Shown: piece after piece, positions 17,701-26,396 of the stretch
Layout of the letters: each line of letters starts with the position of its first letter
How positions within the stretch are numbered: position 1 is the stretch's first letter
Program-made: the position numbers and the translations under genes
Notes under the pieces: generated by a model
Told to the model about the DNA's origin: nothing
The model's database searches: none
The model's input: only the letters and a program-made list of their open reading frames with translations
Origin: Dyella sp. ASV21
Lineage (GTDB): Bacteria; Pseudomonadota; Gammaproteobacteria; Xanthomonadales; Rhodanobacteraceae
DNA length: 37,732 bases
NCBI RefSeq assembly: GCF_016428975.1
Contig: NZ_JAELTT010000043.1
Coordinates: 1 to 37,732, forward strand
Direction of reading: 5' to 3'

Positions 17701-18387
17701 ATGCTGCTCCATGTTGCCGGAGTGCTCACCGCCGACGAACTGGCACACTGCCGACAGCAACTGGTGCAGGCGGGCCTGGCGGATGGGAACATCTCGGCAG
17801 GTCACCGCTCCGCGCCGGCTGCGGGCAACCTGCAACTGCCGGAGGATTCACCGGAGGCGAGGGCACTGGGCCAGCTCGTGCTGGATGCCCTGGCGCGCAA
17901 CACCACCTTTTTTGCTGGCGCTTTGCCGCGTCACATTGACCCGCCGCGGTTCCATGGCCATCGTGGCGATGGCTCGTTGGGCCTGCGGGTGGACAGCGCC
18001 ATTCGCTACGATCGCAGCGGCAGCGCGAGCGTACCCATACGTACGGATATTTCCGCCACGCTATTCCTCAACGATCCGCACGAATATGAGGGTGGCGCGC
18101 TGGTCATCGAGGACGCGTTCGGCGCCCATACCGTCAAACTCGCCGCGGGTGACATGATCCTGTATCCGGCCAGCAGCCAGCATCGCGTGGAGGCGGTGAC
18201 ACGCGGCGAGCGGCTTGTTTCGCTCTTCTGGATTCAAAGCTTGGTGCGCGACGAGCAGCGTCGTCGTATGCTGTTGGAACTGGATGTGTCCATCCAGAGT
18301 CTTACCCAAGCCCATTCCCCGCATTCTGACGTGCTCCGTTTGACCGGTATCTATCACAACCTGTTACGCATTTGGTCGGAGACATGA
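17701..18387 (+). CDS. piuC: PiuC/YbiX-type Fe(II)-dependent dioxygenase with altered iron site
   Basis: 228 residues, close to the E. coli YbiX length. It follows YbiX/PiuC through LFLNDPHEYEGGALVIED, GAHTVKLAAGDMILYPASSQHRV, SLFWIQSLVRDEQRR and IYHNLLRIWSE. In the family the iron site is HxD...H; here the first motif reads GLRVDSAI, so the expected His is Arg96 (codon CGG at 17986-17988), while Asp98 and His161 remain. Two other His lie ten residues earlier in RFHGHRG. The family is iron-regulated and sits beside siderophore receptors; its substrate is not firmly established. The ATG at 17701 has GAAGGA upstream. The Sel1-repeat gene overlaps the stop by 4 bases. The protein may be inactive, or may bind iron differently. 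Confidence 0.9.
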   Translation: MLLHVAGVLTADELAHCRQQLVQAGLADGNISAGHRSAPAAGNLQLPEDSPEARALGQLVLDALARNTTFFAGALPRHIDPPRFHGHRGDGSLGLRVDSAIRYDRSGSASVPIRTDISATLFLNDPHEYEGGALVIEDAFGAHTVKLAAGDMILYPASSQHRVEAVTRGERLVSLFWIQSLVRDEQRRRMLLELDVSIQSLTQAHSPHSDVLRLTGIYHNLLRIWSET

Positions 18388-19100
18388 GTACTTCGGCGCC
18401 GGGTCATGCGGACGAACTGCTGCACCTGCTGAGAGCGAGCCCGGCACGGGCGCATGCGTCCATGCTGGCGCAGGCCTTGGCTGGCGATCGTGGCTCGCAA
18501 TTGGCGGTCGCCCAGATGTATCTCGAAGGCATCGGCTGCACGCGCGATGTGGGCGAGGCGATTTACTGGTTCCAACACGCTGCACATCAGGGCGAGTCGT
18601 TCGCCATGAACATGCTCGGGCGCATCCATGAGAACGGGTGGGGCGTGCCGGTCAGCTATGAATTGGCGGCGGTGTGGTATCGCGAAGCCGCCGAGCATGC
18701 GTCCGATTGGGGCATGTACAACTATGCGCACGTGCTTGCGAACGGTCGGGGCGTGCCGGTGAATCGTGCCGCGGCGTTCGTGTGGTTTGGCCGCGCCGCC
18801 GAGGCAGGGCACGGCCGGGCCATGCATTTCCTGGGGCAATATTACGAGTTCGGTTGGGAAACCGAGGTCGATCTCCCCCGGGCCTATGAGCTTTATCGGC
18901 GCTCGGCGGAGCTGGGTGATTATCGCGGCAAGTGCAGTTGGGCCTCCGTGTTGACCGAACAGGGACGCATCGCCGAGGCGTGCGCCTTGCTGCGCTCGGC
19001 CCTGCACGCCGCGCCGGCATATTTCGTCGAAGCCGTGCGTAGCGACCTGCGACAATCGAGCCATCCGGAATTGCGCGCGGTCGCTGCTGAAGCGATCTGA
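18384..19100 (+). CDS. Sel1-repeat protein of the piuA-piuC locus
   Basis: 238 residues. The ATG overlaps the piuC stop (ATGA), so the two are translationally coupled. Residues about 35-185 hold four to five Sel1-type helical repeats, with spaced motifs such as AQMYLEGIGCTRDVGEAIYW, LGRIHENGWGVPVSYELAAV, YAHVLANGRGVPVNRAAAFV and LGQYYEFGWETEVDLPRAYE. There is no signal peptide or membrane helix, so it is probably cytoplasmic. Sel1 repeats mediate protein-protein contacts. A protein of this kind follows piuC in Pseudomonas as well, which suggests a shared role in iron-uptake physiology, but no activity can be read from the sequence. A strong terminator follows. Confidence 0.88.
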   Translation: MSTSAPGHADELLHLLRASPARAHASMLAQALAGDRGSQLAVAQMYLEGIGCTRDVGEAIYWFQHAAHQGESFAMNMLGRIHENGWGVPVSYELAAVWYREAAEHASDWGMYNYAHVLANGRGVPVNRAAAFVWFGRAAEAGHGRAMHFLGQYYEFGWETEVDLPRAYELYRRSAELGDYRGKCSWASVLTEQGRIAEACALLRSALHAAPAYFVEAVRSDLRQSSHPELRAVAAEAI

Positions 19101-19122
19101 CCCCCAAGCCTGCATGATGCGA

Positions 19123-19155
19123 CCGGTGCCCGCATGCGGCGGGCACCGGCCTTTT
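19123..19155 (+). terminator. Rho-independent terminator of the piu operon
   Basis: CCGGTGCCCGC (19123-19133) pairs perfectly with GCGGGCACCGG (19139-19149) around loop ATGCG, followed by CCTTTTC. It lies between the Sel1 gene and the convergent DUF2076 gene. Confidence 0.8.
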
Positions 19156-19157
19156 CA

Positions 19158-19829
19158 TCATGCCCAGTTGTTGTCGTCGAAGCCGCCGTCGTTGCCATCG
19201 TCGAAATCGCTGGAGCCGAAATCCGTCGAGGCAAAATCGTTGCTGCTGTTATCCCGGCGCGAGCGATCGTCGTCGAAGTAGTTGTTGGTCTCGGTAACGT
19301 TCTCGATCACGGTGGACTGGCCTGTGCCGCCGCCGAGGAAACCGCCGCCATGATGGCCGCCGAGCAAGCTTTCGATGCCGTCAAAGAGGAACATGCCGCC
19401 GGCAACGCCTGCGGCCGTGGTGGCCGCCTGTGCGAGGAAGCTGGGGGCTGCCGCTTGCGGTGCTGGCGCGCGCGCGGGCGGGGCGCCGAACAGGCGCTCA
19501 CGCCAGCCCGGTGCGGCCGGCGGCTGGGTTGGCTGCTGAGGCGGATAGCCCGGCGACGGCGTCCCCCAGGCGGATGGCTGCCCACCGAGAAAACTCGTGC
19601 TGGACGACGGCCCCTGCGATTGGGCTTGCAACTGCGCAATCTGAGCCTTGGCGGCCTCCAGGGCCTGTTGCTGCAACAGGCTGCGCTGCACTAGCAGGTA
19701 CAAGGCATCGGGTTGGCTGGCGAGGCGTTGATGGATCAACGCGTCCGCTTGCGGGTCCTTCATGACGCCACCGGCGGCAACCAGGCGTTGAAGAAAATCA
19801 TCGAGCAACTGCTGTTCCTGCGGGGTCAT
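19158..19829 (-). CDS. DUF2076 family protein
   Basis: 223 residues from the ATG at 19829, which has GGAGAA about 8 bases upstream; the longer open frame lacks a ribosome site. Residues 1-75 (MTPQEQQLLDDFLQRL, then a coiled segment with SLLQQQALEAAKAQIAQLQ) are the conserved part of the DUF2076 family. A Pro/Gln/Ala-rich middle follows, then GVAGGMFLFDGIESLLGG, a Gly/His-rich patch, and an Asp/Asn-rich acidic tail (FDDDRSRRDNSSND, FDDGNDGG). Proteins of this kind are small, low-complexity and possibly membrane-associated; no biochemical function is known to me. It is convergent with the Sel1 gene, and the 183 bases to the diguanylate cyclase gene are empty. Confidence 0.82.
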   Translation of the reverse strand: MTPQEQQLLDDFLQRLVAAGGVMKDPQADALIHQRLASQPDALYLLVQRSLLQQQALEAAKAQIAQLQAQSQGPSSSTSFLGGQPSAWGTPSPGYPPQQPTQPPAAPGWRERLFGAPPARAPAPQAAAPSFLAQAATTAAGVAGGMFLFDGIESLLGGHHGGGFLGGGTGQSTVIENVTETNNYFDDDRSRRDNSSNDFASTDFGSSDFDDGNDGGFDDNNWA

Positions 19830-20012
19830 GACGAACGGTTCTCCGAGCGGCGACGAGTGACAGACACCATGGCGGCAAAAAAGCCCGACATGCAGTGCCG
19901 GAAGTGTGCCCTCTGCGCAAGACATCAAGGGGAGACGAGGATTTGTTTGCCTCACAGTCAGGATGGGATGAGGCTCTGCACGTGCTCAGCAAGGCTTGCG
20001 CAAGCTGTGCGT

Positions 20013-21086
20013 TCAGCGCATCAAGACGTAGCCGTCCTTGCCGTTCTCCTTGGCTTCGTACATGCCTTGGTCGGCGAGACGCAGTACATCGGAGATGCTG
20101 GCCGATCCGCACATGCGCGCAATGCCAACGCTGATAGTGACCGTGTGCGCCAAAACTTGTATGGACGCTATGCGTTCGCAAAGTTCTGCGACAAAGTGCG
20201 TGGCCACCTCGGCACTGCCGGGAACGAGCACGCCGAATTCCTCGCCGCCGAGGCGTCCATGCGGCTGATCGTTGGCGGAGCGCTTGATCTGGGCGGCGAC
20301 CTCGATCAGCACAATGTCGCCCGCATCGTGTCCAAAGGTATCGTTGATGTACTTGAAATTATCGATGTCGATGAGCAGGAAGTAGTACTCCTGCGTGGCG
20401 GCACGTGCATGGCACTCCTGCAGCAGTTCCATCAATCCGCGTCGATTGTAGATGCCGGTGAGAGCATCGTAGAAAGACAGCCGGATAAGTTCGCGTTGAA
20501 CCAGGAAGGTTTTCCTGCGCTCCTGGTCGAACAGGTGGTTGAGAAGGGTGCCCAGTGCGAGGCCGCCTGCGATCATCAGCATGATCCAGTGAGCATCCTC
20601 CGAGCGCAGCAAGACTTCGATGTGCCCAGCCGCCACCAGTGTCCACACCGCGCAGGAGGAGAGCAGGTAGCTGAGGCGGTCGGCAAACAAGGGGGCCATG
20701 CCAACCGTAATCAGCAGGCCCATGGGCAATACCCAGAACGTGGGCTGATGAGTACCGATGACGTTGCTGTTGTAGAGGCACAGGGTAATGGCTATGGCGC
20801 CCAGGCTCGAGCCTGTCGCGTAAGCGGCCAGGTTTCGCGAAAGGGCTGTGATCGTCAGGCTCAGCACTCCGCAACAGAGGCCGGCGATGGTGATGCTCAG
20901 GTCGAATGGCGTGCCCGGGCGAGCGAGCAGCCTGGACAGCGCCCAGCCGGTGAATCCGAAGAGTTGCAGGAGTACGGCCCGTCGACGCAACTGCTGCACG
21001 GAATGGGTCCAGTACAGTCGCCAATCCGCGCTATCGCGCAGTCGTGCGGTGGTATGAAGGGTTAACAGCTTGCGCTGGAACCGCAT
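20013..21086 (-). CDS. Membrane-bound diguanylate cyclase (GGDEF)
   Basis: 357 residues; GGAGGG lies 6 bases before the ATG. Residues 37-185 contain about five or six hydrophobic helices that form a membrane sensor region with no recognised ligand motif. A short coiled linker leads to a GGDEF domain from about 200: FYDALTGIYNRRGL, LLIDIDNFKYINDTFGHDAGD, then GRLGGEEFGVLV with the active-site GGEEF at 280-284, and TISVGIAR near the end. The catalytic motif is intact, so it should make cyclic di-GMP from GTP. The inhibitory RxxD site expected five residues before GGEEF is absent (A-N-D-Q there), so product inhibition through that site is unlikely. It stands alone between tRNA-Ala and the DUF2076 gene. 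Confidence 0.92.
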   Translation of the reverse strand: MRFQRKLLTLHTTARLRDSADWRLYWTHSVQQLRRRAVLLQLFGFTGWALSRLLARPGTPFDLSITIAGLCCGVLSLTITALSRNLAAYATGSSLGAIAITLCLYNSNVIGTHQPTFWVLPMGLLITVGMAPLFADRLSYLLSSCAVWTLVAAGHIEVLLRSEDAHWIMLMIAGGLALGTLLNHLFDQERRKTFLVQRELIRLSFYDALTGIYNRRGLMELLQECHARAATQEYYFLLIDIDNFKYINDTFGHDAGDIVLIEVAAQIKRSANDQPHGRLGGEEFGVLVPGSAEVATHFVAELCERIASIQVLAHTVTISVGIARMCGSASISDVLRLADQGMYEAKENGKDGYVLMR

Positions 21087-21276
21087 AGTGAACCCTCCGC
21101 TGAAGTCGTTGCATCCAGGGGCGGAATGGCTGGTATCACCGGACCGCTGTCACGCTGGACGCGTCATGGTACGCATGCTCGGCGGCGGTCTCCGCACGAT
21201 TCGTGCATCACGACTTGTCGGGCAAATAGGAGGAAGTTGGCGGGGCGGCGGCGGACATTCAGCGGGCGACCGCCCA

Positions 21277-21316
21277 AAACAAAACAGCGCTTCAGCCGCG
21301 AGGCATAAAGCGCTGT
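21277..21316 (-). terminator. Terminator downstream of tRNA-Ala
   Basis: On the minus strand ACAGCGCTT and AAGCGCTGT (21308-21316 and 21284-21292) form a 9-base stem with a 15-base loop, followed by a T-rich run (TTTGTTTTG). A second hairpin, GGGCGACCGCCC at 21264-21275, follows directly. Confidence 0.8.
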
Positions 21317-21332
21317 TGAGTCTGGAATGAAT

Positions 21333-21408
21333 TGGTGGAGCGGAGGAGGATCGAACTCCCGACCTCTGCATTGCGAACGCAGCGCTCTCCCAGCTGAGCT
21401 ACCGCCCC
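21333..21408 (-). tRNA. tRNA-Ala(CGC)
   Basis: 76 bases including an encoded CCA end. On the minus strand it begins GGGGCGGTAGCTCAGC; the acceptor stem pairs with CCGCTCC (one G-U), the D-arm and T-arm (GTTCGATCC) are normal, and the anticodon loop TTCGCAA gives CGC, which reads GCG codons. Confidence 0.95.
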
Positions 21409-21421
21409 ACACGAGCGAGGG

Positions 21422-21451
21422 ATCTTACCAGCGTAATTTGGCTTTCGCCAA
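21422..21451 (-). promoter_or_regulatory. Promoter of tRNA-Ala
   Basis: On the minus strand TTGGCG (21451-21446) and TAAGAT (21427-21422) are separated by 18 bases and lie 13 bases before the mature tRNA end. The same bases can form a small TTGGC-GAAA-GCCAA hairpin after the RNase D stop, so a terminator role for rnd is an alternative. Confidence 0.5.
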
Positions 21452-21472
21452 GTCCCTGGCGCCTGCCGCGAC

Positions 21473-22591
21473 TCAAGGCAGCAGGCGGGTTAGCGGGTCG
21501 TGCAGCACTTCGTGGCGCCAGCCTTCCAGAAAGTCCGGCCACTGGGTGGTGACGACATATTCTTCGAGCACTTTGCGCGGACATAGCAGGCCAGCGGGCA
21601 GATCCAGTTCGGTCGCGACACGGTCGACGCAGTCCTTCATGGCGGACAGGGCGCGCTTGGCTTCGCCTTGTGGCACCTCGGGAATGGCGGCGGTGGCGGC
21701 CACTTCTTCGGCGTCCACGGGGCGGTTCAGCACGTCGAGCAACTCCTGGCGTTGCGGCGACCGTAGCGCGCGTTGTCCGCGCGTGCGCTGGTCCAGTTCG
21801 CTGGCCGAGGCCGGCCGGTGCTGGGCCAGGCTCATGACCGCGCCATCCTCCAGCAGCCACGGACGCGGCCGGTCGAGTGCGCGTGCGGTCTGGTCGCGCC
21901 ACAGCAGCACGCGGCGAAGCAGCGCGCGCTGTTCTGGCGACCAGTCGGAGGCGCTGCGGAAGGCGCGCTGCGGCTGCGGGTCACCTTCGCGATAGCAGGC
22001 GCGTTGCTTGAGGCGTTCGCAATCTTCGGCATGCCAGGCGGTGCGATTGCGTTGAGCGAGGCGTTCGGCCAGTTGCTCATGCACGGGCTTGAGGTAGACC
22101 ACATCGAGCGTGGCGTAGGCGCGTTGCGAAGGGGTCAGCGGGCGCTGCAGCCAATCTGAGCGCGTTTCACCCTTGTCCAGTTCGGCGCCCGCCAGCTCCG
22201 CCACCAGTGCGCGATAGCTGATACCCGGGCCAAGTCCAGCGAAGGCTGCGGCGATCTGCGTGTCGAACAAGTGGTGCGGACCGTGCGGCAGCAAGGGCGA
22301 GAGCGCTTCGAGGTCCTCGCTCGCGCTGTGCATCACGGTGACTGCCTGGCCTTTGCCCAGCAGTGGCTGGAGCGCATCGCCGATGTCGAAGGCGGTGGGG
22401 TCGACCAGGGCGTAGCGCCCGTTCCAGCCCATCTGGATCAGGGCCAGCTGCGGGTAAAAGGTATTGCGACGCATGAATTCGGTATCGAAACCAAGCGATG
22501 CGTCGGCGGGCAGCGCGGCCAGCCAATCCTGCAAAGCCTCGCGGCGATCGATCAACGCGGCTTCGGGCGCAAGTTGGGTGTCTTGTTGCAT
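21473..22591 (-). CDS. rnd: Ribonuclease D
   Basis: 372 residues, close to the 375 of the E. coli enzyme. It is a 3'-5' exoribonuclease that trims tRNA precursors and other stable RNAs. The DEDD catalytic residues are present: FDTEF near 33-37, SASEDLEAL near 85 and, in the third motif, YATLDVVYL with the Tyr of the DEDDy class. The C-terminal half holds an HRDC-type helical RNA-binding domain ([21 protein letters not shown], then [14 protein letters not shown]). The ATG at 22591 with GGAAGA upstream is chosen; the longer frame would run into the divergent gene at 22698. tRNA-Ala lies immediately downstream on the same strand. Confidence 0.93.
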   Translation of the reverse strand: MQQDTQLAPEAALIDRREALQDWLAALPADASLGFDTEFMRRNTFYPQLALIQMGWNGRYALVDPTAFDIGDALQPLLGKGQAVTVMHSASEDLEALSPLLPHGPHHLFDTQIAAAFAGLGPGISYRALVAELAGAELDKGETRSDWLQRPLTPSQRAYATLDVVYLKPVHEQLAERLAQRNRTAWHAEDCERLKQRACYREGDPQPQRAFRSASDWSPEQRALLRRVLLWRDQTARALDRPRPWLLEDGAVMSLAQHRPASASELDQRTRGQRALRSPQRQELLDVLNRPVDAEEVAATAAIPEVPQGEAKRALSAMKDCVDRVATELDLPAGLLCPRKVLEEYVVTTQWPDFLEGWRHEVLHDPLTRLLP

Positions 22592-22697
22592 GCGTCTTCC
22601 TGATGATGCAGAACGCGCGGCTGCGCATTGTCCTGACATCGGTTTGTGCCTATGGTTAAGCAGTGCACCATAGCAGGCCGCCCAAGGACGCCCAACC

Positions 22698-24644
22698 ATG
22701 CCGAGCAAGGAATCCGTACGACGCCAGCGCGCCATGGGGGGCGCCGTGGGGGTGTTCGTGCTCGGGCTGGCGCTGGTCTATCATTTCTTTCCGCGGGTGT
22801 TTCATGTCGAACCTTCGGCCACCGCATCCGGTCGGGCGATGAACCTGGGGCCGATCTATGCGGCCGTTCCCGCAGCTCGCAGTGCGCAGGCGCCGGGCAT
22901 TTCGGAGATCGACGCCGGGCCGCCGCTAACCCTGGCGCCGACCGAGGTGATCGCTTCGCGGCTGGTCAACAAGAACGCCAAGTTGCCTGAGCAGCTCAGC
23001 GCGGATACGCCCGAGGTGGAGGCCTTGCTCACGCGTGCTGACAAGGCCTTGCGCGCCGGGCAATTGGCGGGCGATGAAAATGGTGCGGCCGCGCTTTTTG
23101 AGCAGGCGCTCAAGCTCAAGCCCGACAGCCGGCGCGCGGTGCAGGGGCTTTACGACGTGCGAGCGCGCCTGATTGCCGAAACCAATCAAGACCTCGCCAT
23201 TGGCGATGCCGATGCAGCCAGCGATCTGATCGATGCCCTCAAGGCCATGCCTGAGGCCGGCGACGACGTGGCCCAACTGCAGGTCAAGCTGAAGACACTC
23301 AATCAGGTGCGCCCATTGCTGGCCAAGGCGGCCGCGTTGCTCCAGCAGGGCAAGGTGGACCAGCCGCCGGGCGAGAATGCGCTGGAGCTGTATCGCCAGG
23401 TGCAGCAGCTGGATGCGGAGAACGCCGTTGCCCAGCAGGGCGTGTTGCAGGTTCAGCGGGCGGTGCTCGATCGGGCGCTCGCGGCCGTGGCGCAAAATGA
23501 TTTCAAGGGCGCCGACCAGGCGCTCACCGAGGCGGCCCAGGTGCTGCCCGACTCCACCGCTTTGCGCGACGTGCGCACGCGCGTGGATGGGATGCGTCAG
23601 GCCCGCGCCACCGGCATCCTCACGCAGGCACGCTCGGCGCTGGATGCGGGCAACCTGGCGCTGGCAGAGCAGTTGGGTGACCAGGCCAAGGAGATCAGTC
23701 CGGAGTTGGCTGGGCTGGGTGATTTCAGTGAGCGCCTCACCAATGCCCGCCTGTATGCCAGCTACAAGCCCGGCCAGGTGTTCGCCGATCGTTTTGTGGA
23801 TGTTCCGGGGCAGACGCCTTCGATGGTGGTGGTACCCACCGGCAGCTTCGCCATGGGCGCGGCGGACAACGAGGACGGCCGTCAGGACGCCGAGACGCCA
23901 CGGCACGACGTCACCATCAGCAAGGGCTTTGCCTTGTCCCGCACGGCTATCACGGTGGGCCAGTTCCGCGAGTTCGTGCGGGCCAGTGGCTATCAGCCCG
24001 ATTCGGTGAAGCTGGGAGGCGCCAGCGTGTACGACGAGGGTAGCGGCGCCATGCGCGATGACGGCAGCGCCACGTGGCAGGACGATTACGCGGGCAAGCC
24101 GGCCGATGCGCGGATGCCTGTAGTGAATATTTCCTGGAACGATGCCAAGGCGTACGCCGACTGGCTCAGTCAGCGCACCGGCAAGACGTATCGCCTGCCC
24201 AGCGAGGCCGAGTTTGAATATGCCCTGCGCGCTGGCACCAATTCTCGCTACTGGTGGGGCGACGGGGTGCCCAGCAGCAAGGTGGAGAACCTCACCGGCG
24301 GAAGCGATCGCTCACCCAGCGGTCGACGCTGGAGCCATGCGTTCGTCGGCTATCGCGATGGCTTTTGGGGGCCGGCGCCAGTGATGAGCTTTGCACCCAA
24401 CCCGTTCGGGCTCTACGACATGGGCGGCAACGTGTCCGAATGGGTGCAGGACTGTTGGCACGACAGCTACCTGCGGGCCCCGCGCGATGGCAGCGCGTGG
24501 GTAAACCCCGGCTGCGGCGTGCGCGTGATTCGCGGCGGTTCCTGGGGCAGTTCGCCTGAACAGGTGCGCTCGGCGTATCGGCAGGGAGGCGATGCCGGTG
24601 TGCGCAGCGGGCGCGTGGGCTTCCGTGTGTTGCGGGAGCTTTAG
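22698..24644 (+). CDS. Membrane-anchored protein with TPR-like stalk and FGE-sulfatase (SUMF1-like) domain
   Basis: 648 residues. One membrane helix near residues 12-30 (AVGVFVLGLALVYHFF) follows a basic N-terminus, giving a type II topology with the bulk in the periplasm. Residues about 105-345 are Ala/Gln/Leu-rich helical repeats (for example ALFEQALKLKPDSRRAVQGL) that resemble TPRs. Residues 375-648 form a formylglycine-generating-enzyme-like domain: MVVVPTGSFAMGAAD, TRTAITVGQFREFVRASGY-like region, PVVNISWNDAKAYADWLS, YRLPSEAEFEYALR, NPFGLYDMGGNVSEWVQDCW, VIRGGSWGSS and GRVGFRVLREL. The pair of catalytic copper-binding cysteines that active FGE carries just after RGGSW is missing. It is therefore unlikely to make formylglycine; a binding, scaffold or regulatory role is possible. 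It is divergent from rnd. Confidence 0.85.
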   Translation: MPSKESVRRQRAMGGAVGVFVLGLALVYHFFPRVFHVEPSATASGRAMNLGPIYAAVPAARSAQAPGISEIDAGPPLTLAPTEVIASRLVNKNAKLPEQLSADTPEVEALLTRADKALRAGQLAGDENGAAALFEQALKLKPDSRRAVQGLYDVRARLIAETNQDLAIGDADAASDLIDALKAMPEAGDDVAQLQVKLKTLNQVRPLLAKAAALLQQGKVDQPPGENALELYRQVQQLDAENAVAQQGVLQVQRAVLDRALAAVAQNDFKGADQALTEAAQVLPDSTALRDVRTRVDGMRQARATGILTQARSALDAGNLALAEQLGDQAKEISPELAGLGDFSERLTNARLYASYKPGQVFADRFVDVPGQTPSMVVVPTGSFAMGAADNEDGRQDAETPRHDVTISKGFALSRTAITVGQFREFVRASGYQPDSVKLGGASVYDEGSGAMRDDGSATWQDDYAGKPADARMPVVNISWNDAKAYADWLSQRTGKTYRLPSEAEFEYALRAGTNSRYWWGDGVPSSKVENLTGGSDRSPSGRRWSHAFVGYRDGFWGPAPVMSFAPNPFGLYDMGGNVSEWVQDCWHDSYLRAPRDGSAWVNPGCGVRVIRGGSWGSSPEQVRSAYRQGGDAGVRSGRVGFRVLREL

Positions 24645-24901
24645 GTCCCTGCAGCGGTCCCGGTAGTGGTCGCCAACCGGGCGAGACCGCGCGGCGCGGT
24701 GTAGGGCGTGCGCACAAAGGGCGTTTTCCCGCTTGTGTTGTCGCCATCACGAACCGTAAAATGACTCGCTTTCGTGTAAGGGAATCATCGACTTAGGGCG
24801 GGTTTCCCGAGGGCTTGCGGGGCGGGGTGAGATGGCGTTTTCGCCTGGTAATTCCCTTCCAAATCCGTTGCTTACGGGTAGTTCCTCATGGTTGTTCTGA
24901 T

Positions 24902-24986
24902 GCGAAAGTGGCGGAATTGGTAGACGCACTGGATTTAGGTTCCAGCGGGTAACCCCGTGAGGGTTCGAGTCCCTCCTTTCGCACCA
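24902..24986 (+). tRNA. tRNA-Leu(TAG)
   Basis: 85 bases with encoded CCA. GCGAAAG pairs with CTTTCGC in the acceptor stem. The anticodon stem CTGGA/TCCAG encloses TTTAGGT, giving anticodon TAG (CUA codons). A long variable arm (GCGGGTAACCCCGT) confirms the class II leucine tRNA. Confidence 0.96.
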
Positions 24987-25004
24987 TCCCTTTATGTTTT
25001 TGCA

Positions 25005-25042
25005 GGCGGCCGGGGGCCGCCAAGCGCCTTTTGACGGGCGCT
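25005..25042 (+). terminator. Two adjacent hairpins between tRNA-Leu and tig
   Basis: GGCGGCC (25005-25011) pairs with GGCCGCC (25015-25021), and AGCGCC (25023-25028) pairs with GGCGCT (25037-25042). Only CTT follows, so this may be a weak terminator, a processing signal or an attenuator ahead of tig. Confidence 0.35.
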
Positions 25043-25066
25043 CTTACCGGTACACCAGGAGACGTC

Positions 25067-26359
25067 ATGCAGGTTTCGGTTGAAAACGTCGGCAAGCTCG
25101 AGCGCAAGCTCACGGTGAAGTTTCCCGCGGAGCGCTTTGAGTCGCAGGTGAGCGCGCGCATCGCCGAGATGGGGCGCACCGTGCGTCTCAAGGGCTTCCG
25201 TCCGGGCAAGGTCCCGACTGCGGTCATCCAGCAGCGTTTTGGCGACCAGGTGCGCGGCGAAGTGCTTTCTGACCTCATCGGCAGCACCCTGCGCGAGGCG
25301 GTGGCTCAGGAAAACCTGCGTCCGATCGCCAATCCGTCGATCAACACCACCGGCCGGCCGGAAGAGGGCGAGATCGCCTATACCGCCACCTTCGAAGTGA
25401 TGCCGGAATTCCCGGAAGTCGACGTCGCCAAGCTGGAAATCAGCCGCCCGGTGGCCGAAGTGGCCGATGCCGACATCGAAAAGATGATTGAAACCCTGCG
25501 CCAGCAGCGCCGCAGCTTCGACCCGGTCGAGCGCGCGTCGGTTGAGGGCGATTTCGTGATGTTCGAATACTCCGCTGAAGCTGGCGACTACCGCTTCCCG
25601 GCCGAGGGCCTGGAGCGCGCCGGTAGCGTGCTGGGCGCCGGCAACCTGTTCAAGGCGCTGGACGACGTGCTGACCGGCCGCAAGGCCGACGACGAATTCG
25701 ATGCTGACGTCGAGTTTCCGGCGGATTTCCGCAACGAGAGCCTCGCCGGCAAGACCGCCAAGTGCCATTTCAAGATCATCAAGGTGCAGGAGCCGAAGCT
25801 GCCGGAAGTGAACGCCGAGTTCGTCCAGCTGTTCGGCATCGCCGATGGTGACCTGGAGCAGTTCCGCAAGGAAGTGCGCGCCAATCTCGAGCGTGAGCTG
25901 AAGGCCACCCTGATGGCCCGCCTCAAGTCCGAAGTGGCCGAGAAGCTGGCCAATGCGCACGACAGCCTGGATGTGCCGAACCTGATGGTGCAGTCCGAAG
26001 CCCAGGCCATGGCCCAGGGCAGCGTGCCGCGCGGTCAGCAGGTGCCGCCGCAGCTGATCGAGGCCGCCGCCCCGATCGCTCGTAAGCGTGTCATCGCCGG
26101 TCTGTTGATGGGTGAGATTGCCCGCAAGCAGTCGTTGACCATCGACCGTAGCCGCCTGGCCGAACAGCTTGCGGCGATCGCCTCGACCTACGAGGAGCCG
26201 GAGAAGGTCATTGAACTCTACAACCGCGACCCCCAATTGATGTCCGGGCTGCAAAATCGCGTGATGGAAGATCAGGTGGCAGAGTGGGTGGCCGATCACG
26301 CCAACACCACAGTGCAGAATCTGGGCTTCGACGAGGTGATGCGCCCGGTCGGCGCCTGA
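25067..26359 (+). CDS. tig: Trigger factor, ribosome-associated chaperone and peptidyl-prolyl isomerase
   Basis: 430 residues, the usual length. It binds the ribosome tunnel exit and shields nascent chains. The ribosome-binding tail with the signature GFRPGKVP is at residues 43-50. A PPIase FKBP-like domain is expected around 150-245 ([15 protein letters not shown], FNxxALxDVL-like segment, FPADF), and the helical C-terminal cradle makes up the rest. The ATG at 25067 with AGGAG upstream (CCAGGAGACGTC) is used rather than the upstream in-frame start. The stop is followed by clpP after 37 bases, the standard tig-clpP-clpX-lon order in which folding and degradation of new proteins are encoded together. 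Confidence 0.97.
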   Translation: MQVSVENVGKLERKLTVKFPAERFESQVSARIAEMGRTVRLKGFRPGKVPTAVIQQRFGDQVRGEVLSDLIGSTLREAVAQENLRPIANPSINTTGRPEEGEIAYTATFEVMPEFPEVDVAKLEISRPVAEVADADIEKMIETLRQQRRSFDPVERASVEGDFVMFEYSAEAGDYRFPAEGLERAGSVLGAGNLFKALDDVLTGRKADDEFDADVEFPADFRNESLAGKTAKCHFKIIKVQEPKLPEVNAEFVQLFGIADGDLEQFRKEVRANLERELKATLMARLKSEVAEKLANAHDSLDVPNLMVQSEAQAMAQGSVPRGQQVPPQLIEAAAPIARKRVIAGLLMGEIARKQSLTIDRSRLAEQLAAIASTYEEPEKVIELYNRDPQLMSGLQNRVMEDQVAEWVADHANTTVQNLGFDEVMRPVGA

Positions 26360-26396
26360 GGCATTCTTCAGGCCAATCAACCGGAGAGCGACACGC

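Noticed and set aside
22736-24644. Active formylglycine-generating enzyme for sulfatase maturation
   Set aside because: The catalytic cysteines after RGGSW are missing and no sulfatase gene is present in the window.
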